Source: Pseudomonas putida
GTDB taxonomy: Bacteria > Pseudomonadota > Gammaproteobacteria > Pseudomonadales > Pseudomonadaceae
Assembly (NCBI RefSeq): GCF_028682475.1
Contig: NZ_JANHLE010000042.1
Coordinates: 1-37,034, forward strand
Direction: 5' to 3'
DNA: 37,034 nt
Part shown: in pieces, positions 15,407 through 22,282 of the stretch
Position numbering within the stretch: the stretch's first letter is position 1
How the letters are laid out: each line of letters starts with the position of its first letter
Made by a program: the position numbers and the translations under genes
The notes under the pieces: generated by a model
The model's input: the letters and a program-made list of their open reading frames with translations, nothing else
Told to the model about the DNA's origin: nothing
The model's database searches: none

Positions 15407-16687
15407 ATGAACCTGTTCAGTTTTCGCCGCCCGACGCCGGTGGTGGCCGAGCGCAAGCCTGTGCCAGTCGCCAGCGCGAGCGCTGAAGCGCTGCCGCGCG
15501 ACTGCCTGATGCCCGCCACCGAGCGTGCGCCGCAGGTGTTCGTTCGCGGCCAGGGCTCGTGGCTGTGGGACAGCGAAGGTCATGCCTATCTCGACTTCAC
15601 TCAGGGCTGCGCGGTCAACAGCCTCGGGCATAGCCCCAGCGTGCTGGTCAAGGCGCTGGGCAGCCAGGCCCAGGCGTTGATCAATCCGGGTGCCGGCTTC
15701 CACAACCGTGGTTTGCTGAAGCTGGTGCACCTTCTCTGTCAGAGTACCGGCAGCGACCAGGCCTACCTGCTCAACAGCGGAGCCGAGGCCTGCGAAGGGG
15801 CGATCAAGCTGGCGCGCAAATGGGGCCAGCTGCATCGCAACGGCGCCTATCACATCATCACCGCCAGCCAGAGTTGCCATGGTCGTAGCCTGGGGGCGTT
15901 GTCGGCGTCCGATCCGTCGCCTTGCAATCGTTGCGAGCCAGGTCTGCCAGGCTTCAGCAAGGTGCCGTTCAACGACCTGGAGGCGCTGCACGCCGCTGTC
16001 GACTCGCGCACCGTGGCGATCATGCTCGAACCGATCCAGGGCGAAGCCGGAGTGATTCCGGCGACGGCCGCCTACCTCAAGGGCGTCGAGCGTCTGTGCC
16101 GCGAGCTGGGCATCCTGTTGATTCTTGATGAGGTGCAGACGGGCGTCGGCCGCTGCGGCGCCTTGCTTGCCGAGCAGACTTACGACGTACGCGCCGACAT
16201 CATCACCCTGGGCAAGGGCCTGGGCGGCGGAGTGCCGCTTGCCGCGTTGCTGGCCCGTGGCAGTGCTTGCTGCGCCGAAGCCGGTGAGCTTGAAGGCAGC
16301 CACCACGGCAATGCGCTGATGAGCGCCGCGGGTCTGGCAGTACTGGAAACCGTGCTGGAGCCGGGCTTCTTTGAGCACGTTCAAGAGTCTGGAAGGCATC
16401 TGCGGGATGGACTGAGTCGCCTGGCGGGTCGTTACGGCCAGCGCGAAGTCCGTGGTCAGGGCCTGCTTTGGGCACTGCAACTGAGCGAAGACAATGCCGC
16501 CGAGCTGGTCAAGGCCGCCCTCCATGAAGGTCTGTTGCTCAATGCGCCACAGCCGGATGTGCTGCGCCTGTCGCCAGCCTTGACGGTGAGCAAGGGCAAC
16601 ATCGACGAAATGCTCCTGCGCCTGGCCCGGGCTTTTGCCCGGGTGCATTCGGCGCAGCAGCACCAGCGGCGTGAAGCCACGGCCTGA
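15407..16687 (+). CDS. Class III PLP aminotransferase (acetylornithine-transaminase-like)
   Basis: The 426-residue protein belongs to the class III (subgroup II) aminotransferases close to ArgD/AruC. Visible features are LDFTQGCAVNSLGHS, LNSGAEACEGAIKLARK, SCHGRSLGALS, LDEVQTGVGR and the PLP lysine K270 in TLGKGLGGG. An N-terminal extension of about 30 residues precedes the enzyme domain. SDPSPCNRCEPG is an unusual cysteine-bearing loop for this family. It probably transfers the terminal amino group of an omega-amino acid or acylated diamine; the substrate is not evident. AAGGG lies 8 bases before the ATG. The divergent LysR gene probably controls it. A perfect hairpin, CCCGGGC-TTTT-GCCCGGG at 16626-16643, lies inside the last codons. 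Confidence 0.87.
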   Translation: MNLFSFRRPTPVVAERKPVPVASASAEALPRDCLMPATERAPQVFVRGQGSWLWDSEGHAYLDFTQGCAVNSLGHSPSVLVKALGSQAQALINPGAGFHNRGLLKLVHLLCQSTGSDQAYLLNSGAEACEGAIKLARKWGQLHRNGAYHIITASQSCHGRSLGALSASDPSPCNRCEPGLPGFSKVPFNDLEALHAAVDSRTVAIMLEPIQGEAGVIPATAAYLKGVERLCRELGILLILDEVQTGVGRCGALLAEQTYDVRADIITLGKGLGGGVPLAALLARGSACCAEAGELEGSHHGNALMSAAGLAVLETVLEPGFFEHVQESGRHLRDGLSRLAGRYGQREVRGQGLLWALQLSEDNAAELVKAALHEGLLLNAPQPDVLRLSPALTVSKGNIDEMLLRLARAFARVHSAQQHQRREATA

Positions 16688-16736
16688 TGGCCCACGAATT
16701 TACGAATTAACCGAACCGTCTCGCGTTCCTGCGCAT

Positions 16737-16775
16737 CGCCCCGGGCCTGTAGTTTTTGGCTTGGGGCGTTTTTTT
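16737..16775 (+). terminator. Rho-independent terminator after the aminotransferase
   Basis: CGCCCC (16737-16742) pairs with GGGGCG (16763-16768), with an inner GCC/GGC pair, and is followed by seven T. Confidence 0.88.
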
Positions 16776-16849
16776 ATCTGGCTTTTGCAGGTTGAACCCC
16801 AGGGCAACGCAACAGTCTGTTTTAGAACATCACTGAAGGGAGCTGCCCC

Positions 16850-17008
16850 ATGGACTTCATCCGCATCATCATCGCCATACTCCTGCCGCCGCTTGGCGTG
16901 TTCCTGCAGGTCGGCTTCGGCGGCGCCTTCTGGCTCAATATTTTGCTGACGTTGCTGGGGTACATTCCGGGCATCGTGCATGCGGTGTATATCATCGCCA
17001 AGCGTTGA
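16850..17008 (+). CDS. Pmp3/YqaE-family small membrane protein
   Basis: The 52-residue protein has two membrane helices joined by a short turn (IIIAILLPPLGVFLQVGFGG, then LLTLLGYIPGIVHAVYII). This is the Pmp3/YqaE/Stress-induced hydrophobic peptide family, with its LPPLGVF.. and GYIPGI.HA.Y signatures. Relatives affect membrane potential and salt tolerance, though the bacterial role is poorly known. AAGGGAG (16836-16842) is a strong ribosome site. The gene lies between the aminotransferase terminator and a REP pair and appears to be its own transcription unit. Confidence 0.93.
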   Translation: MDFIRIIIAILLPPLGVFLQVGFGGAFWLNILLTLLGYIPGIVHAVYIIAKR

Positions 17009-17033
17009 GTGTTCATTGCCAACACAGGCTACC

Positions 17034-17119
17034 GTAGGAGCGGATTTATCCGCGAAGGCCTGCGCAGCAGGCCCGTTTGAGGCCGCGCTGCGACCCTTCG
17101 CGGATAAATCCGCTCCTAC
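17034..17119. repeat. Inverted REP pair with perfect 25-base arms
   Basis: The left arm (17034-17058, starting GTAGGAGCGGATTTATCCGC) is the exact reverse complement of the right arm (17095-17119). The spacer is 36 bases and contains the hairpin CCTGCG-CAGCAGG. It is of the TAGGAGCGG REP class, different from the TGTGGGAGC class at 23 and 10697. The right arm contains the TAG stop of the S9 peptidase gene. Confidence 0.88.
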
Positions 17120-18954
17120 AGGCCACCTAGCACCTGCCGATAGAACTTCCATTCCTCTTCCAGCGCATGCGCCAGATTGGCCGCTTTGCGAAACCCGTGA
17201 CGCTCCGCCGGATAGAAATGCCCCTCGGCACGAATACCGTTGGCCTTCAGGGCCGCCAGCATCGAACGGGTCTGCTCCGGCACCACCACGGCATCCAGCT
17301 CACCCTGGAAGAAAATCACCGGCACCTTGATGCTCCCGGCATGCAGCAACGGCGTCCGCTGTCGGTAGCGCTCGGCATCTTCCTGCGGATCACCGATCAG
17401 CCAGTCCAGGTAGTCACCTTCGAACTTGTGCGTGGCCCGGGCCAGCGCCTGCGGGTCGCTGACGCCATAAAGGCTGGCCCCCGCACGGAAGACATCATGA
17501 AAGGCCAGGGCGCAGAGGGTGGTGTAGCCGCCGGCACTGCCGCCGCGGATAAAGGCCTGGGTCGGGTCGATCAGGTTGCGCCCGGCCAGATGCTCGACCA
17601 CCGCACAGGCATCCTCGACATCAATCTCTCCCCAACGCAGGTGCAGGGCCTGGCGATACGCCCGGCCGTAGCCGCTGCTGCCACGGTAGTTGAGGTCCGC
17701 GACGGCGAAGCCACGCTGGGTCCAGTACTGGATACGCGGGTCGAGCGCCGGGTAACAGGCCGAGGTCGGGCCACCATGGATGAACACGATCAAAGGTGGC
17801 CGTTTGCTGCCGTTCATGGCCGGGTAGAAGAATCCGTGGGCAATGCCATCGCCGCTGGGGTAGCACAATGATTGCGGGCAACTGACGCGTTCGGCAGGCA
17901 AGGGCGCCGCGCCACCCGCCAGGACCTGCACACGATGGTCCTTGCGGTCGATGGCGATGACTGCCGGTGGACGGGTGGGCGACGCCGCGATGGCGTAGAG
18001 AAAATCCTGATCCAGGTCCAGGCAGCGTAAACGGCTGTAGCCGGTTTCCACTGGCTGCTGCGAACCATCGGCATGACACAGACCGAGCCGGCTGAAACCG
18101 TCTTCGAGCCAGGTGGCCAGGTAGTGATGTTCGCCCAGCGGCAGCCAGGTGCAGGCACCCAGTTGCCAAGGCGCTGCGGCGTGATCGGCGTTTGCGGCGG
18201 GGAGCGCACTCCAGCCCTGGGCCGTTTCTCCCCAGGGTTGCCAGAAACCGTTGTGATCAGAGAGGCAGTACAGGCGGCCACGACCATCGAAGCGCGGTTG
18301 CTGCAGCGACTGCGCCGGGCCCTGGTCGCCGGCGATGCAGCGAGGTTCACCCCAGCGCCCGTCATTCATGCGTTCGCGACACAGCAGGCGGGTAGCGGTC
18401 CAGGGCTGTTCCGGGCGGCTCCACTCGATCCATGCCAGGCGTGAGCCATCGGCGCTCAGGGTTGGCGCGGCATAGAAATCCGCACCCTCGGCGAGTACCT
18501 CTCGCTGCTGCGCAGCGATGGCCACCAGGCGATGCTCGACCTGCGCTGTGCTATGGGTTTCTTCCACGGCCAGGACCTTACCTGCGGTCCAGCGCAGATC
18601 GCCGTAGCGACGTTCGCCCTGGGTTAACGGCTGGGGCGCGCCACCCGATAGATCCTGGGTATAGATCTGCTGGTCGGCTTCGTTGACGAACACCAGGCCG
18701 TCATCGCTCAGGCAGAAGCTGCCACCCCCGTACTCGTAGACCCGGCTGCGTACGCTGAAGCCGTCCGGGGTCAGGCAGTGGGCCTGGCCATGACGCCAGT
18801 GCCAGATCCGGCAGGCGCCGTCGTGCGGGCGAAACTCGTTCCAGAACAAGCCCTGCGCTGCGACCCGCAACTCGGCGAAGTCGGTGCCGGCGGCCACCGC
18901 CTGTTCGGCACTGAAGCGCTCAACCACGGGCGATGACACGGGAGTTTCGCTCAT
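17116..18954 (-). CDS. S9 (prolyl oligopeptidase-family) peptidase at the end of the pqq cluster
   Basis: The 612-residue protein has an N-terminal beta-propeller-like region (about 1-350) and a C-terminal alpha/beta hydrolase domain. The catalytic triad is readable: S473 in GGSAGGY, D554 in GELDAVV and H586 in ERHGF. No signal peptide is seen, so it is probably cytoplasmic. It overlaps pqqE by 35 bases, which ties it to the pqq operon. Similar genes are named pqqM or pqqH in different Pseudomonas species, so no symbol is given. It might help degrade PqqA-derived peptides, but this is inference; its need for PQQ synthesis is not shown here. Its stop codon lies inside a REP arm. Confidence 0.9.
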   Translation of the reverse strand: MSETPVSSPVVERFSAEQAVAAGTDFAELRVAAQGLFWNEFRPHDGACRIWHWRHGQAHCLTPDGFSVRSRVYEYGGGSFCLSDDGLVFVNEADQQIYTQDLSGGAPQPLTQGERRYGDLRWTAGKVLAVEETHSTAQVEHRLVAIAAQQREVLAEGADFYAAPTLSADGSRLAWIEWSRPEQPWTATRLLCRERMNDGRWGEPRCIAGDQGPAQSLQQPRFDGRGRLYCLSDHNGFWQPWGETAQGWSALPAANADHAAAPWQLGACTWLPLGEHHYLATWLEDGFSRLGLCHADGSQQPVETGYSRLRCLDLDQDFLYAIAASPTRPPAVIAIDRKDHRVQVLAGGAAPLPAERVSCPQSLCYPSGDGIAHGFFYPAMNGSKRPPLIVFIHGGPTSACYPALDPRIQYWTQRGFAVADLNYRGSSGYGRAYRQALHLRWGEIDVEDACAVVEHLAGRNLIDPTQAFIRGGSAGGYTTLCALAFHDVFRAGASLYGVSDPQALARATHKFEGDYLDWLIGDPQEDAERYRQRTPLLHAGSIKVPVIFFQGELDAVVVPEQTRSMLAALKANGIRAEGHFYPAERHGFRKAANLAHALEEEWKFYRQVLGGL

Positions 18955-20050
18955 TTCGAAAGGTCAACTGTTCGATGTTCAACTGGGCATGCTCGGCTTC
19001 TTCGCGGGCCTTGAGGATGATGCCGTGGTGCGCTGATTTGGCGCACACCGGGTCGGCGTTGCTGGCGTCACCGGTGAGCATGAAGGCCTGGCAGCGGCAG
19101 CCGCCGAAGTCCTTTTCCTTTTCATCGCAGGAGCGGCACGGTTCGGGCATCCAGTCATAACCGCGGAAACGGTTGAAGCCGAACGAGTCGTACCAGATGT
19201 GCTGCATGCTGTGCTCGCGCACGTTGGGGAACTGCCCCGGTAACTGCCGTGCGCCATGGCATGGCAGTGCGGTGCCGTCCGGGGTCACGGTGAGGAACAC
19301 GCTGCCCCAGCCGTTCATGCAGCCTTTGGGACGTTCTTCGTAGTAGTCGGGGGTGACGAAAATCAGCTTGCACGGATTACCGGCAGCCTTGAGCCGCTCG
19401 CGGTAGTCATTGGTGATGCGTTCGGCGCGTTCCAGCTGTGCACGGGTCGGCAACAAGCCGACGCGATTGAGCTGGGCCCAGCCGTAGAACTGGCAGGTAG
19501 CCAATTCAACGAAGTCGGCCTCCAGGGCGATGCACAGCTCGATGATGCGGTCGATCTTGTCGATGTTGTGCCGATGGGTGACGAAGTTCAGCACCATCGG
19601 ATAACCGTGGGCTTTGACCGCCCGGGCCATTTCGAGCTTTTGCGCGAAAGCCTTTTTCGAGCCGGCCAGCAGGTTGTTGACCTGCTCGTCGCTGGCTTGA
19701 AAACTGATCTGGATATGGTCAAGGCCGGCCGCTTTGAAGGCGGCGATTTTTGGCTCGGTCAGGCCGATACCGGAGGTGATCAGGTTGGTGTAGTAGCCCA
19801 GGCGCCGGCCTTCACCGATCAACTCGGCGAGGTCCTGGCGCACCAGCGGCTCACCCCCGGAAAAGCCCAGCTGCGCCGCACCCATGTCCCGTGCCTCGGC
19901 CATCACCTTGAACCACTGTTCGGTGGTCAGCTCCTGACCCTGGGCGGCGAAGTCCAGCGGGTTGGAGCAATACGGGCATTGCAGCGGGCAGCGGTAGGTC
20001 AGCTCGGCGAGCAGCCACAGCGGCAGGCCGACCTCGGGTTTTGCCGGCAC
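18920..20050 (-). CDS. pqqE: PQQ synthesis radical-SAM enzyme PqqE
   Basis: PqqE joins the glutamate and tyrosine side chains of PqqA by a carbon-carbon bond, the first step of PQQ synthesis. The radical-SAM cysteines are C21, C25 and C28 (CPLQCPYC). The C-terminal SPASM region has a CRSCDEKEKDFGGCRCQ cluster. The start is open: GTG at 20050 (chosen, 376 residues, one base after pqqD) or TTG at 20059 (overlapping pqqD by 8). Longer in-frame extension upstream runs through pqqD in the wrong frame and is not coding. It works with PqqD, which presents the peptide. Confidence 0.95.
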   Translation of the reverse strand: MPAKPEVGLPLWLLAELTYRCPLQCPYCSNPLDFAAQGQELTTEQWFKVMAEARDMGAAQLGFSGGEPLVRQDLAELIGEGRRLGYYTNLITSGIGLTEPKIAAFKAAGLDHIQISFQASDEQVNNLLAGSKKAFAQKLEMARAVKAHGYPMVLNFVTHRHNIDKIDRIIELCIALEADFVELATCQFYGWAQLNRVGLLPTRAQLERAERITNDYRERLKAAGNPCKLIFVTPDYYEERPKGCMNGWGSVFLTVTPDGTALPCHGARQLPGQFPNVREHSMQHIWYDSFGFNRFRGYDWMPEPCRSCDEKEKDFGGCRCQAFMLTGDASNADPVCAKSAHHGIILKAREEAEHAQLNIEQLTFRNERNSRVIARG

Positions 20051-20051
20051 C

Positions 20052-20327
20052 TCACTCAAGGACGATCCAGTGTTCGGCACGGGCGACCTCCATGAATTGC
20101 TCGATGTCGTCAGCGAGCTCGGCGACACCGGGGAACTGCTGGTCCAGCTCGGCAATGATCGCGGCGACATCACGCTGGCCATCGATCAGCCCAGCGATCA
20201 GCGCCGCACTCTCGTTGAGCTTGATCATGCCCTCGGGGTAGAGCAGCACGTGGCCCTTCTGCGCCGGCTCGTACTGGAAACGATAACCCGGACGCCATTT
20301 CGGGGTTTGCCCGCGATCAAAACTCAT
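20052..20327 (-). CDS. pqqD: PqqA-binding peptide chaperone PqqD
   Basis: The 91-residue protein is a RiPP recognition element that binds the PqqA precursor and hands it to PqqE. Typical parts are the KWRPGYRFQYEPAQK start, VLLYPEGMIKLNESAA, and the winged-helix core (GQRDVAAIIAELDQQFPG). Length is normal. Its ATG overlaps the pqqC stop by 4 bases (ATGA), so translation is coupled. Confidence 0.96.
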   Translation of the reverse strand: MSFDRGQTPKWRPGYRFQYEPAQKGHVLLYPEGMIKLNESAALIAGLIDGQRDVAAIIAELDQQFPGVAELADDIEQFMEVARAEHWIVLE

Positions 20328-21079
20328 AAGGCGATTCCTTTGTGCCAGACCCGCTCACAGGTGACCGTGTGGTAGGGCGGACGGTTCAGTTCGTAAGCCA
20401 TGCTCATGGCATCGAGCATGCTCCAGAGGATGTCCAGCTTGAACTGCAGGATCTCCAGCATGCGCTGCTGGCCCTCTACTGTAGTGTAGTGCTGCAGGGT
20501 GATTGCCAATCCGTGCTCGACATCGCGGCGGGCCTGGCCCAGGCGGGTGCGAAAGTATTCGTAGCCGGCTGGATCGATCCACGGGTAGTGCTGTGGCCAG
20601 CTGTCCAGGCGCGACTGGTGGATCTGCGGGGCGAACAGCTCGGTCAGCGAACTGCTGGCCGCTTCTTGCCAGCTGGCGCGGCGGGCGAAGTTGACGTAGG
20701 CGTCGACGGCAAAACGCACACCCGGCAGCACCAGTTCCTGGGAGCGCAGCTGGTCGGGGTCGAGGCCGACCGCATGGCCCAGGCGCAACCAGGCTTCGAT
20801 ACCGCCGTCTTCACCCGGTGCGCCGTCATGGTCGAGCAGGCGCTGAATCCATTCGCGGCGGATTTCGCGGTCCGGGCAGTTGGCGAGGATCGCGGCATCT
20901 TTCAGCGGGATGTTCACCTGATAGTAGAATCGGTTGGCAACCCAGCCCTGGATCTGTTCGCGGCTGGCGCGGCCTTCATACATCGCCACATGGTAGGGGT
21001 GATGGATGTGGTAGTAAGCACCCTTGGCGCGCAGGGCCTGTTCGAATTCGGCGGGGGACAGCGCTTTGGCGTCGTTCAT
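20324..21079 (-). CDS. pqqC: Pyrroloquinoline-quinone synthase PqqC
   Basis: PqqC performs the last step of PQQ synthesis, ring closure and oxidation of AHQQ with oxygen. The 251 residues form the all-helical PqqC/TenA-like fold. Recognisable segments are YYHIHHPYHVAMYEG, WVANRFYYQVNIPLKDA, DHDGAPGEDGGIEAWLRLG and the C-terminal MAYELNRPPYH. A GGAG site lies before the ATG, 11 bases after pqqB. Confidence 0.97.
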   Translation of the reverse strand: MNDAKALSPAEFEQALRAKGAYYHIHHPYHVAMYEGRASREQIQGWVANRFYYQVNIPLKDAAILANCPDREIRREWIQRLLDHDGAPGEDGGIEAWLRLGHAVGLDPDQLRSQELVLPGVRFAVDAYVNFARRASWQEAASSSLTELFAPQIHQSRLDSWPQHYPWIDPAGYEYFRTRLGQARRDVEHGLAITLQHYTTVEGQQRMLEILQFKLDILWSMLDAMSMAYELNRPPYHTVTCERVWHKGIAL

Positions 21080-21090
21080 CTCGGCTCCTG

Positions 21091-22002
21091 CTAGAGGCTG
21101 ATACTCATGCCGTCGAAGGCGACTTCGACGCCACGGCGATTGAGTTCGGCGCGTTCGGCCGAGTCCTCATCGAGAATCGGGTTGGTGTTGTTGATGTGGA
21201 TAAGTACCTTGCGCTGCGCAGGGAAGCCTTCCAGCACTTCAAGCATCCCGCCTGGACCGTTCTGCGCCAGGTGACCCATTTCCCGGCCGGTGCGCGTGCC
21301 GACGCCACGGCGCTGCATTTCATCATCCTCCCACAGGGTGCCGTCGACCAGCAGGCAGTCGGCCTCATGCATCATCTGCAGCAGCTTGGCATCTACCTGG
21401 CCCAGGCCCGGGGCGTAGAACAGTTTGCCGCCGCTGCACAGGTCTTCGACCATCAATCCGAGGTTGTCGCCCGGGTGCGGGTCGAAGCGGTGCGGCGAGT
21501 AGGGTGGGGCCGCGCTGCGCAACGGGAAGGGGGTGAAGCGCAGGTTCGGGCAGGCGTCGATGACAAAGCTGCCTTGCAGTTCAATGCGATTCCACTGCAG
21601 GCCGCCGTTCCAGTGGCTGAGCATGGTGAACAGCGGGAAACCGGTACTCAGGTCCTGGTGGACCATGTCGGTGCACCAGACCTGATGCGGGCAGCCTTCA
21701 CGCAGGCTGAGCAAGCCGGTGGTGTGATCGATCTGGCTGTCGAGCAGGACGATGGCGCTGATCCCGCTGTCGCGCAGCGCGCGTGCCGGCTGCATGGGCG
21801 CGAAGGCTTGCAGCTGGGCGCGGATATCCGGCGAGGCGTTGCACAGCACCCAGTGGATACCGTCGTCAGACAGGGCAATCGACGACTGGGTACGCGCCGC
21901 AGCGCGCAAGCTGCCGTCGCGAAAGCCTTTGCAGTTCGCGCAGTTGCAGTTCCACTGCGGGAATCCGCCACCGGCGGCGGAACCTAGAATCTGGATGTAC
22001 AT
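21091..22002 (-). CDS. pqqB: PqqB, metallo-beta-lactamase-fold hydroxylase of PQQ synthesis
   Basis: The 303-residue protein starts MYIQILGSAAGGGFPQWNC, the conserved PqqB opening with the CNCANC cysteine knot. HINNTNPILDED near the C-terminus is also conserved. PqqB is an iron-dependent enzyme that hydroxylates the tyrosine moiety of the crosslinked Glu-Tyr intermediate in studied species. The ATG at 22002 has GGAG at proper distance; an in-frame GTG two codons upstream is less likely. It follows pqqA after 67 bases that hold a hairpin terminator. Confidence 0.96.
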   Translation of the reverse strand: MYIQILGSAAGGGFPQWNCNCANCKGFRDGSLRAAARTQSSIALSDDGIHWVLCNASPDIRAQLQAFAPMQPARALRDSGISAIVLLDSQIDHTTGLLSLREGCPHQVWCTDMVHQDLSTGFPLFTMLSHWNGGLQWNRIELQGSFVIDACPNLRFTPFPLRSAAPPYSPHRFDPHPGDNLGLMVEDLCSGGKLFYAPGLGQVDAKLLQMMHEADCLLVDGTLWEDDEMQRRGVGTRTGREMGHLAQNGPGGMLEVLEGFPAQRKVLIHINNTNPILDEDSAERAELNRRGVEVAFDGMSISL

Positions 22003-22023
22003 GGCCACTCCTGCCGCGTCTTG

Positions 22024-22054
22024 AAATAAAAACGCCCCGGCTGACCGAGGCGTT
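22024..22054 (-). terminator. Intra-operon terminator/attenuator between pqqA and pqqB
   Basis: On the minus strand AACGCCTCGG and CCGGGGCGTT pair around a four-base loop TCAG and are followed by TTTATTT. Partial read-through here would yield much more pqqA message than pqqBCDE message, as reported for other pqq operons. Confidence 0.85.
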
Positions 22055-22069
22055 GTAACGCAAGCAAAC

Positions 22070-22141
22070 TCAGCGGCTTGCGAAATACATGGTCACTTCA
22101 AAGCCGATACGCAGATCAGTGTAAGCAGGTTTGGTCCACAT
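22070..22141 (-). CDS. pqqA: PqqA, precursor peptide of PQQ
   Basis: This 23-residue peptide begins MWTKPAYTDLRIG and contains the conserved E-V-T-M-Y motif, in which Glu and Tyr (three residues between them) become the carbon skeleton of PQQ. AAGGAG lies 8 bases before the ATG. It is the first gene after pqqF in the cluster. The 141 bases between pqqF and pqqA contain no confident promoter; TTGAAC-N17-GACTAA near 22175-22203 is only a weak candidate. PqqE crosslinks the peptide while PqqD holds it. Confidence 0.98.
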   Translation of the reverse strand: MWTKPAYTDLRIGFEVTMYFASR

Positions 22142-22282
22142 GGGATTGCTCCTTCCGGATAGGTCTGGGGATGTACGGTTACTTGTTTAGTCCACCCTCG
22201 CGGCCAAGGGTTCAAATAACCAAGATTGCGCTATCTTACTAAAAAATGCCGTGCTGAATGGTTAAATCTACGATAAACGTCG

